A DNA stretch of 43,877 nucleotides from an uncultured Alphaproteobacteria bacterium (GTDB lineage: Bacteria > Pseudomonadota > Alphaproteobacteria > RF32 > CAG-239). The position numbers and the translations under genes were made by a program. The notes beneath the pieces are model-generated. The model had not been told where the DNA came from. It was given only the letters and a program-made list of their open reading frames with translations, and ran no database searches. Position 1 is the stretch's first letter. Each line of letters begins with the position of its first letter. The stretch covers positions 1-43,877 of the forward strand of contig CAMVHF010000006.1 in assembly GCA_947167235.1 (NCBI GenBank), given 5' to 3'. Shown one piece after another: positions 17,858 through 28,154 of this stretch.

Positions 17858-18445
17858 TTAGTAGTTTTGCTTTATATATTCGCTACTTTCAACGATGACC
17901 TTCTGATCCGCCTCGGCCAGAGTAAATTCATCGGTCGAGAGTTTATAGTGAATAATCACCTCGTGGTAGAAAGGATTTTCGTTTTCTTTCACGACTTCCA
18001 TCGAACAAGAGATATATACCGAACTGATACATACTGCTTCGTATGTGTTTCCCATGGCGTCCGTATATCGGACGGATAGGCCGTATACACGCAGACGATT
18101 TACAAACTCATGATTATAGGTAAAGGAGACAATAACACCACCATCCTTGGTAATGTCTTCATTGAAGGCAGTTCTCAAGGAAAGAAATTGTGAGTTTTCT
18201 CCCTGCAACACCAGAGGGGAATCTCCAATGAGATTCATCTCAAACTGAGTATTGATTTTGCATTCATTCTCTCTCATTTCCTCACATAGAATTCCCGTCT
18301 GGTCGAAGAGATTTATGTGAGTTGCGTCGACAAATTGAAAGTAACGCGGCTGCGGTTCGGCAGCGATGTACTCATCTTTGTCGCATGATGTCATTACGGA
18401 TACTACAGCTATCGCTGCGCATATCCAAAAGATAAATCTTTTCAT
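17858..18445 (-). CDS. Predicted lipoprotein, Bacteroidota-like
   Basis: MKRFIFWICAAIAVVSVMTSCDKDE: lipobox-like Cys followed by acidic residues; 4-bp gap to the OMP gene; AT-rich leader without SD. Confidence 0.75.
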   Translation of the reverse strand: MKRFIFWICAAIAVVSVMTSCDKDEYIAAEPQPRYFQFVDATHINLFDQTGILCEEMRENECKINTQFEMNLIGDSPLVLQGENSQFLSLRTAFNEDITKDGGVIVSFTYNHEFVNRLRVYGLSVRYTDAMGNTYEAVCISSVYISCSMEVVKENENPFYHEVIIHYKLSTDEFTLAEADQKVIVESSEYIKQNY

Positions 18446-18796
18446 ATTGAATTTATTTTTAAAATTTAACGATTAGATTTATTATGACGCCTGCTGCCAA
18501 AACTTTATGAAAAAGCTTATTTGCTCGAAATAATAGGCATCATAACTATGTAAATAACTTTATAACAAATCATATTTTAACAGTTATGTACAAAAAAGTC
18601 AATGTTTTTTGTCACAACAATATATTTATTTGAAAATGGTTGATAATTTTGGGCAAATAGTGACAAATACTTAATATTCAAAAATAAAAAAAAGATATTT
18701 GATTAAGGTGCAGCTTATATGTACCCTTATGAAAATTAGCATATTACAGGCATTAAGCTAATGTTAATAAAAATATACTAGACTAATAAAAAATTG

Positions 18797-18825
18797 TTGC
18801 AAAAATTGACAAAATGATTTATACT
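18797..18825 (+). promoter_or_regulatory. Predicted sigma70 promoter of the 1678-aa gene
   Basis: TTGCAA (18797-18802), 17-nt spacer, TATACT (18820-18825). Confidence 0.6.
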
Positions 18826-18859
18826 GCAATTATTATAAGACTATTTTAGGAGAAAAGTC

Positions 18860-21800
18860 ATGGCAAAATATACGTTAGATAATGTAATGAGCAGTTCAGG
18901 AGAATTCAGGGGAGAATTTGAAGAGTTTGTGCGTAATACATTAGTCAAAAACACCATTATTACAGATATGGATTCGGAAGAATCTCTTAACGATGCAATT
19001 GCTGCGGTGGATAGTTATGCGGCATTTTATATGTTCCGAAGCGCTAAGGGGGATTTTTCTGATGAAGAGTTTGCTTCACTAGGTGGAAGTATGAATCTTA
19101 TCAGACATAGGAATCCTGAAGAATTTAATGAAAAACGCAATAAGCTTGCCCATACATACTGGGGTACGGATTTTGATAAATTGCCAAATGATAAAAAGGC
19201 TTTTGTTATCGGAGCACAAGAAGCTCTTATCGGTCGTCCTGTAACGATAGAAGATATTGAAAAACGCCATGATGAATACTTAGCTCGTGAAATAGAGGAA
19301 GAAGAAAAGGCCAAAGCCGCAAAAGAAGCTGAAGCTCAAACAAAATTTAATAACAAAGATGCCGTGTATGAAGATTTCTCCAGACTTGCCGATAATCAGT
19401 ACGGTGATGCTCCTAAAGAAGAAATTGAAGAATTTATCAAAAACAAAAACGCTTATATTGCCGCTCATCCTGAAGAAAAAGACGAAATTGAAAGCCATTT
19501 GAGTGCAACTCTGAACAGCAAAGATGATCAGATTTACGGCAGTGATGTTTACCAAATCAGCGATGCTTTTCGTGAGCAATACAAGGCTCTTGATGAACTT
19601 ATGAGTGTCAGAACATTAGATATCGAAAAAACTCAAGAGAATAAGAACAATACTGTTCTCGAGGATAAAACCATTCCGGATTTGGGACAAACGATGACTT
19701 TGTCCGGATACAATAATGCCGGCTATCTGCAAAATATTGTATTGGCTTTGGACGGTTTGGAAGACGGTCGCAGAAAAGAAATTTTAACGGCGGTTAAAGA
19801 AGCTTACGAAACCAGAAAACCGGAATTGTTGCAAGATATCATCAAAACACAGGAAGATATCGAAATCGCTAAAGATGTGACCAAAGCTTTCGGATTCGAT
19901 GAAGGGGATTATCCGACCAAAATCGTTAAAATGGAAGTTGAAAAAACTCAAGAAACTCCGGTTATGGAAACTGTCAGAGAAACACGTCGTGTACCGAATT
20001 TGGGACAAGCTTTAACCGAACTCGGCTATAACAATAAAGAAGTTGCCGATAGGCTGGATCAAGCCATAGAAGGTATGGAAGACGGACATAAAAAAGAAAT
20101 GTATACCAAAGTCCGTGATGCTTATAAAACCAGAACCGGTATCGCCGAATTATATGATTTAATCCAAAACGAAGATGATGTGACTATTGCCAAAGATATT
20201 GTTGCAACATTGGGTTATGAAGATCAAAAATCTGCATTTCCTTATCCGGAAATGGATAAAGAAATCGAAATAACCAGACCGATTGCCGTACCAGTACATT
20301 CCAATACCGGAGATGAAAATACCGGTAAGGATGACGGTAGCTTAAATGTCGGCGTATTGCCGGGCGGTCCGGGCAGAGAAAAACCGGGAAATGAGGGCGA
20401 TGATAATGGCGGTGCCTTCGGTATCGGTGGTACCGGCGATAACGGTGGCGGAGATAAAAATAACGAACAGGAAGAAGAAGACTTCTTCGGCCGTTTCAGA
20501 ATGCCTAATTCGGATGTTAATGATGCAAATCTTGATAGGCTCAGCTATGATGTTTTGAACGGTTTAGGCAAAATCAAAAAACCACTGACCGAAGAACAAT
20601 TAAATGATGAAAACCTCGTTTATTCTACGGTTCAATCAACAATTTCTTCTTTAAATGATAAAGAAACTACCGAATATAACGTCACAATGATGGATCATTT
20701 GCTTGAAACCGGTAAAATCGGCGTTGTTCCGCCGACGGTTTTAACTCAGGCTTATGATGTTTATGGCGAACAAATCGCTAAAGCCAAGGATGAAGAAACC
20801 AAAAACGCATTTAAGGCCAAAAGAGATGCCGTCGGTGCGCAAATGGACTTCTTGACCGACCAATACTATACCGGTGTAAGCAACATTACCCGTGATAACT
20901 TTAACTACGATGACAATACCAACATTGCGGATGTGTATGACGGTTATAAAGAAATGATTGAAAAGCGTCGTCCGGATGTTGAAGAAGCTCAACAACAAAA
21001 GATTGATGCCGTATCCGATAAATTAGATAAAGATATCGGCGAATATGATAAGTACTGGGGAATCGACGGTATTACAAAAGATAATATCAATCAGGTTCGT
21101 GAAAATCATACAACTTTGACCAAGAGAATGGAAAACATCACATTAGATGATGAAACCATGCAGTTCCTCGGTAATATCAGATTCCATGATGAAATGCGCG
21201 AATTTTCTCCGGAAGAAAAAGAAGAAATTCGTCGTTCACCGGAATTCAGACAATATCTGTCGGAGCATTTGCCGAATGACGATATGATCGGTAACGGTGA
21301 TATTGATGCCTTGTTGGATAAATACAGCAAAGAAGAAATTGCCATTCCGCAATTTATAAATCCGGAAACCAAAGAAGAATCCGTAACATGGCAAAAAGGC
21401 TTTGAAATCAAGCCGGGTAGCCAATTAGAGGCAATGGTCGATTTAGCGCGCAACAATACAATCATTTCAAATGTTGCCGCAGACGTCAAATCATTATCGG
21501 ATGAAGATTTACAGACCGCATTTGCCGATAGAGTTAAAATTCAGGCATTTGCTTGGGACGGTGCTGAAAATACTGTTAAAGGCGTTGTCGAAAGACATGA
21601 TCGCTATACTGATCCGAAATTCTTGGAAGAATTCAAAACGCGTATGATGGATCCGAATCGTCCGCTGAATATCTCAAAACAAGGCTTTGATGCCACCTTA
21701 AAATTATCTGTAAATGATACGATGGGGGCAATCAGCCGAATCAGTAAAGTTTCCGGACCTAAAGATGATATGTTAAAACGCATGCATCAGCCGATTGCCA

Positions 21801-23896
21801 AGTATGATCAACGTGCAGCAACCCGTTTCGGTGATAGCAATGAATTCAAAGTCAGTTGGTTGAAGACAGCCGGATGGACATTTGCAGCCAGCTTAGGACA
21901 AAAATTGGCAACTTACGGTGTGACTGTCGGTGGTGTTAAAGCTGCCTGTGCATTAGGTTTGACCAGTGCGACTCCGGCAGTTGCAGTAACGGCTGCTTTA
22001 CCTTATGTTGCCGGTGCAACCAGTATGGCGATGGCGGCTGTCGGTATGTATATGAATTACCAAAACTATAAGAAAGAGGCCAAAGCAGCCGGTCAGAAAC
22101 CGAAATTTAAGGAATTTTGCTTCAAACAACCGTATGCAACGACAAATGCAGCTTCTGTACTCGGCTTTGCCGCCGGTGCTTGCTTGATGACAGGTAATGT
22201 TCCGGCTGCGACGGTATTAGGTGTCGGCTGTTTGGCTGTTGCCGGTTACGGTACATATAAAGATGCTAAGGCACACGGATTATCGACCGGTAAGGCAATT
22301 TGGCAAGCCGTCAAGAAAGGATCGGCTATCGCAATCGGTGGTGCCGCCGGTAGTTATGTCGGCTCACTGCTTGGTATAACACCTTCTTATCAAAAAGAGG
22401 GTACGAATACGCCGGATCAAGAAAAAACCGGACCGACTTCACATGACTACTCCGAAGCAGAGAGAGCACATGCAACCAATCGTCTTGATGATCCGAGATA
22501 CAGCGAGTTCTTAAATAAATTCCATGTTGCTCATGATTTACAGGATAATGCAGATCCGAATAAAGTATCTGCCGATGCGGTATCAAATTTACGAGCCGGT
22601 ATTGAAAGCGCTATTCACGCAACCGGTGATGATAAGACATTCTTTACCGATATTGCCAATGATCCGAAAAATCCTAACTTTGTTATGAATACCGATATGT
22701 TGGGATATAAGTTTGAACAATTGGCTTACTTAGCTCCAAATCCGAATGCTCAGGTTGATCCGGCATTTGCAGCAGCACACCATCTTCCGGCCGGAACAAC
22801 AGTAGGTGACTACTTGTCGTTTAAGGCACCGGATGGCTCGACAATGAATTATATGGATGCTTTAAGAGAAGTTGTTTCAACCGGAAAATCATCTAACCCG
22901 CTCGGTTTTGCCGAAATGTTGGGCAAAATTGAAAATGTGGTTGGCGGACAAATCAACGGTGATGTAAATGATGCCGGTAAGGTAACATTGTTAGGAACCG
23001 GACCTGCTGTTAATCCTGTACAATCCTATAATGCCGGAGCAGATATAGGTTACGACTTGGGGACTCATGTAACGACGGTACCGGGTGAAAATATTCCGGG
23101 TGAAATTGTTCCGGGCCACAAGTTATGGGGTTTAGGTTATTGGGAACCGGTTAAAGGTATGTTCGGCGGTATGAGAAAACGCGCCGGCGCTATTGCCGAT
23201 AGATTGTTCAGTGTCTTTAAGCCGAAAAAGCCGAAAGACGAAAAACCGATCGACACTCCTCCGGGAGGAATAATTAAAGATGATCCGAAACCGGAAAAGA
23301 AACCTTATGTTACACCGGCCTTGGATTCGAAAAATCCGCTCGCCGATGAATACAAGATTGTTTACGGTATCGAGCCGACTCCGGCAGCAGAAGTTGCCTA
23401 TAAAAAGCTCGTTTTGGAAGAACTGAAGAGTGATCGTGAAACAGGGCAAACAAAAGCCGATAATTTGGTGGACTACATAACCGAACGTAAAGCAACTTAT
23501 GATAAAGCTTTGGCTACAACCGTTGATCCACAGGCTGAAATCAAAGGCTTCCATGAAACCAAGAAAGGTAAAGAAGCAACAGCTCAAGCCAGACAGGATA
23601 TGTTCCAGACCAACTTGTCATTCAACGGACAGGATTTGCCTCGTAATCACATGACTTTACAGAAATTTACTAAGTTTGTAACCTTTGCTCTCAGCAATAG
23701 TGATGATAGAGGAGCGGTAACGGCTGCCCATGATAATTCGATGGGGCGTTCACAGGATGATAAATACGGTAAGCGTCCGTCCAGCGGCAGATTCGATGTC
23801 GGTACCGGTCAGGTCAGCGGTCAGACAAACAAGAAAGGTGTTGTTGACGGTAAAACCGGTTCCATGCCTAATCCTAAAAAAGGTAAGGAGATGTAA
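18860..23896 (+). CDS. Giant protein of unknown function with internal hydrophobic region
   Basis: ATG with ttaggagaaaagtc SD; uninterrupted 1678 codons; Gly-rich linker near 20335-20460; Ala/Gly hydrophobic segments about 21870-22385. Confidence 0.9.
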   Translation: MAKYTLDNVMSSSGEFRGEFEEFVRNTLVKNTIITDMDSEESLNDAIAAVDSYAAFYMFRSAKGDFSDEEFASLGGSMNLIRHRNPEEFNEKRNKLAHTYWGTDFDKLPNDKKAFVIGAQEALIGRPVTIEDIEKRHDEYLAREIEEEEKAKAAKEAEAQTKFNNKDAVYEDFSRLADNQYGDAPKEEIEEFIKNKNAYIAAHPEEKDEIESHLSATLNSKDDQIYGSDVYQISDAFREQYKALDELMSVRTLDIEKTQENKNNTVLEDKTIPDLGQTMTLSGYNNAGYLQNIVLALDGLEDGRRKEILTAVKEAYETRKPELLQDIIKTQEDIEIAKDVTKAFGFDEGDYPTKIVKMEVEKTQETPVMETVRETRRVPNLGQALTELGYNNKEVADRLDQAIEGMEDGHKKEMYTKVRDAYKTRTGIAELYDLIQNEDDVTIAKDIVATLGYEDQKSAFPYPEMDKEIEITRPIAVPVHSNTGDENTGKDDGSLNVGVLPGGPGREKPGNEGDDNGGAFGIGGTGDNGGGDKNNEQEEEDFFGRFRMPNSDVNDANLDRLSYDVLNGLGKIKKPLTEEQLNDENLVYSTVQSTISSLNDKETTEYNVTMMDHLLETGKIGVVPPTVLTQAYDVYGEQIAKAKDEETKNAFKAKRDAVGAQMDFLTDQYYTGVSNITRDNFNYDDNTNIADVYDGYKEMIEKRRPDVEEAQQQKIDAVSDKLDKDIGEYDKYWGIDGITKDNINQVRENHTTLTKRMENITLDDETMQFLGNIRFHDEMREFSPEEKEEIRRSPEFRQYLSEHLPNDDMIGNGDIDALLDKYSKEEIAIPQFINPETKEESVTWQKGFEIKPGSQLEAMVDLARNNTIISNVAADVKSLSDEDLQTAFADRVKIQAFAWDGAENTVKGVVERHDRYTDPKFLEEFKTRMMDPNRPLNISKQGFDATLKLSVNDTMGAISRISKVSGPKDDMLKRMHQPIAKYDQRAATRFGDSNEFKVSWLKTAGWTFAASLGQKLATYGVTVGGVKAACALGLTSATPAVAVTAALPYVAGATSMAMAAVGMYMNYQNYKKEAKAAGQKPKFKEFCFKQPYATTNAASVLGFAAGACLMTGNVPAATVLGVGCLAVAGYGTYKDAKAHGLSTGKAIWQAVKKGSAIAIGGAAGSYVGSLLGITPSYQKEGTNTPDQEKTGPTSHDYSEAERAHATNRLDDPRYSEFLNKFHVAHDLQDNADPNKVSADAVSNLRAGIESAIHATGDDKTFFTDIANDPKNPNFVMNTDMLGYKFEQLAYLAPNPNAQVDPAFAAAHHLPAGTTVGDYLSFKAPDGSTMNYMDALREVVSTGKSSNPLGFAEMLGKIENVVGGQINGDVNDAGKVTLLGTGPAVNPVQSYNAGADIGYDLGTHVTTVPGENIPGEIVPGHKLWGLGYWEPVKGMFGGMRKRAGAIADRLFSVFKPKKPKDEKPIDTPPGGIIKDDPKPEKKPYVTPALDSKNPLADEYKIVYGIEPTPAAEVAYKKLVLEELKSDRETGQTKADNLVDYITERKATYDKALATTVDPQAEIKGFHETKKGKEATAQARQDMFQTNLSFNGQDLPRNHMTLQKFTKFVTFALSNSDDRGAVTAAHDNSMGRSQDDKYGKRPSSGRFDVGTGQVSGQTNKKGVVDGKTGSMPNPKKGKEM
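19625..20254 (+). repeat. Tandem 105-aa (315-nt) internal duplication
   Basis: EKTQE...IPDLGQTMTLSGYNN...GLEDGRRKEILTAVKEAYETR...IAKDVTKAFGF versus EKTQE...VPNLGQALTELGYNN...GMEDGHKKEMYTKVRDAYKTR...IAKDIVATLGY; copies start at 19625 and 19940. Confidence 0.85.
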
Positions 23897-23911
23897 TTAA
23901 TCTTTCATCCT

Positions 23912-23949
23912 TAAAAAAACGCTCTCGTGTAAACGGGAGTGTTTTTTTG
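23912..23949 (+). terminator. Rho-independent terminator after giant gene
   Basis: aacgctctcg / cgggagtgtt stem followed by ttttttt. Confidence 0.75.
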
Positions 23950-24005
23950 TTGCCAATGATTAAATATATGCGCTAGAATACGAAACAAAATAAGGAGAAG
24001 GTATT

Positions 24006-24806
24006 TTGAAAATATTATCGTTTGATGTCGGCGGTACCAAAATCGCTTGGGGCGTTGTTGATGAAAGCGGAAAACTGCTCTCGGAGGTTCGGACAATACC
24101 AACCCCGCAAAATGCTTATGAAATAGAAGAATTCTTCAAAAAAACAATAGCGGAATTTAATGTGGACGGATTCGCGGTGGCAACCGCCGGAGTCGTTTTT
24201 AATAATCAGTTGCAAGGTAAGCCGAATAATTTGCCGGCAGGTTACGAAAAAATCGATTTTGCTTCCTTATTCGGCGCACCGTATATTGTTGAAAACGATG
24301 CGACATCGGCATTGTATGCCGAGTGGCGTATCGGAGCCTTAAGGGACGTTAACTACGGTATAATGCTGACTTTGGGAACTGATGTCGGTTGCGGTATTAT
24401 ATGTAACGGGCAAATCGTGCGCGGTAAAACCGGTGCCGCCGGTGAATATCCGTTTGATTTTTCGGGCAGAGCACTGCAAAAACTGGCGCGCGAACATAAT
24501 TTAGAGCAAACCGACTGTTTTGAAATTTTGCAACAGGTCAAACAGGGTAATGAAACGGCTCGGATGGTATATCGCTTGTGGGAAGAACGTATGCTCGATG
24601 CGATGAGTATGCTTAATCGCCTGCTGGATATTGAAACGTTTACTCTTTCCGGCAGTGTTTCGAAAATTGCGGACTATGCCAAAATCAATACGGCTTTGAA
24701 AATTTTAGAACATCATAATCCGCCGATCGTTAAACCGGCCGAATGCGGAACAAATGCCGGTTTAATCGGGGCCGCGCTTTTATGTGCCGAAAAAATGAAA
24801 GGATAA
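24006..24806 (+). CDS. ROK-family sugar kinase-like protein
   Basis: SFDVGGTKIAWGVVDESGKLL, AVATAGVV, VENDATSALYAEWRIGA, LTLGTDVGCGIICNGQIVRGKTGAAGEY; TTG start with aaggagaag SD. Confidence 0.85.
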   Translation: MKILSFDVGGTKIAWGVVDESGKLLSEVRTIPTPQNAYEIEEFFKKTIAEFNVDGFAVATAGVVFNNQLQGKPNNLPAGYEKIDFASLFGAPYIVENDATSALYAEWRIGALRDVNYGIMLTLGTDVGCGIICNGQIVRGKTGAAGEYPFDFSGRALQKLAREHNLEQTDCFEILQQVKQGNETARMVYRLWEERMLDAMSMLNRLLDIETFTLSGSVSKIADYAKINTALKILEHHNPPIVKPAECGTNAGLIGAALLCAEKMKG

Positions 24807-24810
24807 CCAA

Positions 24811-25248
24811 ATGAAAAAATACTTATTGATTTTAACCGCAATTTTTTTATGTGGTAATGCCAATGCGCAGATGGCCGATGTGTTAGGCTCAATGGCGGTT
24901 GACGGTGCTCTGACGCAAGGTAGCTATCAAGGTGTCGGACAAATGCGGCAGGCTTTGGGGCGTGTTCAGTTCCAACAGGATTTAGCCATGTTGAATACAC
25001 AAATTCAAACGATGTTTATGGGGAATTACACCGGCCTAAGCAAAGATATCCTTAATTTTGAGGGTTTGCAGGGCGTAACGTGGAACGTCGGGCCGGCCTC
25101 CGGCGGACAGTATTACATAGAGTTGGATAATTTAGACGGACAAACATGTTTTGCTTGCAAAAATCCGGAATGGAATGCCCGCAAAGTCGAAATTAACGGC
25201 GGCGCTGATTGTCGAAGCACCGGTAATAAGGTAAAGATGTACTTTTAG
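24811..25248 (+). CDS. Secreted hypothetical protein
   Basis: Signal peptide MKKYLLILTAIFLCGNANAQ; three Cys in C-terminal part. Confidence 0.75.
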   Translation: MKKYLLILTAIFLCGNANAQMADVLGSMAVDGALTQGSYQGVGQMRQALGRVQFQQDLAMLNTQIQTMFMGNYTGLSKDILNFEGLQGVTWNVGPASGGQYYIELDNLDGQTCFACKNPEWNARKVEINGGADCRSTGNKVKMYF

Positions 25249-26465
25249 ATTTTGGCTTCGCTTAGCAATTCATCACGCGTTAACGTAAAATTGCTGTCCA
25301 TCCAACGTTGTTCCAAAACACTGAGAAGATTTCCGATTCTGCGGTTGTCATTAATACCGATATTAACCAGATCACGACCGCGCAACGGGAAAATCGGTAC
25401 AATGTAACCTTCAATTTCTTTCAGCAGAATATTCAAATTCGGAACAGACAGATTATGAATAGCAATTGTCAGCAAAATTTTATCAATACAGAATTGCTTA
25501 CCATAGCGATAAACAAAGCGCAATCTGTCATTTGCGGATAAGACATTATCTTCTGAAAGTTCGATTTTAGCCCAACGGACAAAGTCTTCCTTTTGCTTTT
25601 TCGTCAGGCGCAATGTGTTGGCAATTTTTTCGGCAAAAGCGGCATTCGGCTGGTACAATACAAACAATCGGCGCAAAAAATTACCTTCATATTGAGCATC
25701 TTCAACAACTTTTGTTAAGCGTTGCAAAGCATCCAGATGCCGTGATTTCGGCAAAAAGAAGCTTAAAATATCGTTATCGTAAATCAAGCGCATTGCCGTT
25801 GTAACATTTGGCGTTACAAGAAGCTTGAACAATTCGTCGCGTACTCGTTCGATTGCGACGGTGCGCAGTTTGTTTTTGTATTTGATACAAGCTGCTAAGG
25901 ATTCTTTATCCGGTTCGCCCTTACCGAAACGCGAATAAAAACGGAAAAAACGCATAATACGCAGATAGTCTTCTTGGATTCGTTCTTCCGGATCGCCGAT
26001 AAAACGAATAATACCGTTTTCCAAATCGTGGATACCGTTATAATAATCAAAGATATTGCCGTCCAAATCGGCATATACGGCGTTGATGGTTAAGTCACGG
26101 CGTGAAGCATCGGCGCTCCAATCATCCGTGTATTCGTATTCGGCTTGCTTACCGGCGGTTTTGATACGGCGGCGCAAAGAAGAAACCTCAATAATCTGAT
26201 TATCGATAACAACCCCGATAATTCCGGCTTTTAAACCGATGGGAGTCGTTTTAAGGCCATGGTTCTGGCAAGCCTCAACTAATTCATCAGGTGATAAATC
26301 GGTTGCCAAATCCAAGTTAAAATTGCTTAAGCCGGCAATGGTATCACGCACGGCACCGCCGACAAAACGGATTATACCTCCGTGATCTTCCACAGCGTTA
26401 AACAGTTTGACAATATGCGTTGTACGCAAGAGTTTCGACGTATCAAGATAATTTGATTTAAACAT
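25245..26465 (-). CDS. cca: CCA tRNA nucleotidyltransferase / poly(A) polymerase family
   Basis: IIRFVGGAVRDTIAGLSNFNLDLATDLSPDELVEAC; RRDLTINAVYADLDGNIFDYYNGIHDLENGIIRFIGDPEERIQEDYLRIMRFFRF. Confidence 0.92.
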   Translation of the reverse strand: MFKSNYLDTSKLLRTTHIVKLFNAVEDHGGIIRFVGGAVRDTIAGLSNFNLDLATDLSPDELVEACQNHGLKTTPIGLKAGIIGVVIDNQIIEVSSLRRRIKTAGKQAEYEYTDDWSADASRRDLTINAVYADLDGNIFDYYNGIHDLENGIIRFIGDPEERIQEDYLRIMRFFRFYSRFGKGEPDKESLAACIKYKNKLRTVAIERVRDELFKLLVTPNVTTAMRLIYDNDILSFFLPKSRHLDALQRLTKVVEDAQYEGNFLRRLFVLYQPNAAFAEKIANTLRLTKKQKEDFVRWAKIELSEDNVLSANDRLRFVYRYGKQFCIDKILLTIAIHNLSVPNLNILLKEIEGYIVPIFPLRGRDLVNIGINDNRRIGNLLSVLEQRWMDSNFTLTRDELLSEAKI

Positions 26466-26562
26466 AAGGTTAAAAATCCTTTGTATTTTTTATAAATCTT
26501 AATAGTTTATATATAAATTTTTTATATAATCCAAGCAAATTTTAATAAAAAAGGAAAATAAA

Positions 26563-27072
26563 ATGTTTAAATATTTACTTGTTTTGTGCGGCATCTTGAT
26601 TTCAACGGTTGCGCAGGCGGCCGAACAGCCTAAAGTATTAGGTGAATACGGCGATTGGGTTGCATGGGTGTACAATGAAAAAGGCAATATGATGTGCTAT
26701 ATTTCATCTTTGCCTAAAAAAGATGAAGGTAAATATACCAAACGTGGCGATATTTATACGCAAATTACTCATCGTCCTGCCGAAAAAACATTCGATGAAG
26801 TAAGTTTTGTGGCCGGTTATAATTTTGATCCGAAAGCACCGTTGACGGTTAAAATCGGTAACCAAACATTCAGTAAAACTTTTACTCAAGGCGATAAAGG
26901 CTGGATGGTTAACAGCGACGAAGACCGCAAACTCATTGCCGCCATGAAACGCGGTGACCGTATGATTGTCGACGGAAAATCAAGCCGAGGTACCGCCACC
27001 AAAGATACCTATTCCTTAAAAGGTTTCAGTGCGGCATACCAAGCTATTTCGGCAAAATGTAAGAAAAAGTAA
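26563..27072 (+). CDS. IalB-like (invasion-associated locus B family) exported protein
   Basis: Signal peptide MFKYLLVLCGILISTVAQA; EYGDWVAWVYNEKGNMMCYISSLPK; MKRGDRMIVDGKSSRGTATKDTYSLKGFSAAYQAI. Confidence 0.8.
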   Translation: MFKYLLVLCGILISTVAQAAEQPKVLGEYGDWVAWVYNEKGNMMCYISSLPKKDEGKYTKRGDIYTQITHRPAEKTFDEVSFVAGYNFDPKAPLTVKIGNQTFSKTFTQGDKGWMVNSDEDRKLIAAMKRGDRMIVDGKSSRGTATKDTYSLKGFSAAYQAISAKCKKK

Positions 27073-27074
27073 TT

Positions 27075-28154
27075 ATGGCCAAAACAGAACTTATAGGCTT
27101 AAGTAAAGACGAATTACAAAAGGCTTTAACCGATATCGGTGAAAAGCCTTTTCGTGCTAAACAGCTATGGCAATGGCTGTATTATTTCGGTGAAACAGAC
27201 TTTGAAAAGATGAGTAATCTTTCTAAGGCTTTACGCCAAAAATTAGCCGAGAACTTTACGATTACGCGCCCGAAAATTGTTACCGAGCAGCTCTCAAGCG
27301 ATAAAACGCGTAAATGGCTTTTGGAATTTGCCGACGGACAACGCGTCGAGATGGTTTATATTCCGGAAGAGGATAGGGGCGCCGTCTGCATTTCCACACA
27401 GGTCGGTTGTGCCGTCGGGTGTAAATTTTGCCATACGGGCAGCCAAAAGTTGACACGCAATTTAACCGCGGCAGAAATCGTCAGTCAGTTTATGGTAGCG
27501 CGTGATACATATAAAGAATGGCCGAGTCCGACTAACGAAACACGTTATCTTTCCAATATTGTCGTTATGGGGATGGGTGAACCGCTGCATAATATCGAAA
27601 ATACGATTAAAGCTCTGAATATTTTGACTGACGGCGACGGTATAGCCATTTCACGCCGCCGAGTTACGATGTCGACATCCGGAATTGCACCGAATATCGT
27701 GCGTGCCTTAAAAGAAACCGGTGTTCGTCTGGCTGTATCTTTGCACGCCCCGAACAATCAACTGCGCTCGCAGATTATGCCGATTAACGATAAATATCCT
27801 TTGGAAGAAGTTTTATCGGCGTGTCGGGAGTATCAGGGTAATGATGGCAGCCGGTATATAACTTTTGAGTATTTATTGCTCAATAAATTGAATGATACGC
27901 TCGAATGTGCACACGAACTTATCGCTTTAATGAAAAAATACCAGCTACGTGCCACATTTAATTTGATTCCGTTTAATCCGTGGCCGGGGTGCGCTTTTCA
28001 GCCAAGCTCAAATAATCGGGTACGCGTGTTTGCCGCCGAGCTTGAAAAAGCCGGATTTGCCGCACCGGTTCGTGTGGCGCGCGGACAAGATATTTTGGCC
28101 GCTTGCGGTCAGCTTAAATCCAAAAAAGACCAAGAAGACAAAGCCGCTAAATAA
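27075..28154 (+). CDS. rlmN: Dual-specificity 23S rRNA/tRNA adenine C2 methyltransferase (radical SAM)
   Basis: KPFRAKQLWQWLY, CISTQVGCAVGCKFCHTG, NIVVMGMGEPLHN, LAVSLHAPN, LIPFNPWPG. Confidence 0.97.
   Translation: MAKTELIGLSKDELQKALTDIGEKPFRAKQLWQWLYYFGETDFEKMSNLSKALRQKLAENFTITRPKIVTEQLSSDKTRKWLLEFADGQRVEMVYIPEEDRGAVCISTQVGCAVGCKFCHTGSQKLTRNLTAAEIVSQFMVARDTYKEWPSPTNETRYLSNIVVMGMGEPLHNIENTIKALNILTDGDGIAISRRRVTMSTSGIAPNIVRALKETGVRLAVSLHAPNNQLRSQIMPINDKYPLEEVLSACREYQGNDGSRYITFEYLLLNKLNDTLECAHELIALMKKYQLRATFNLIPFNPWPGCAFQPSSNNRVRVFAAELEKAGFAAPVRVARGQDILAACGQLKSKKDQEDKAAK

Noticed and set aside
16100-18480. Insertion sequence carrying the Bacteroidota-like cassette
   Set aside because: No transposase ORF, terminal inverted repeats or target duplications could be seen at either edge.
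28147-28154. Overlap of rlmN and response-regulator 3' ends as a frameshift or error
   Set aside because: Convergent genes with short 3' overlap; both ends carry family-consistent C-termini. Ordinary compaction.
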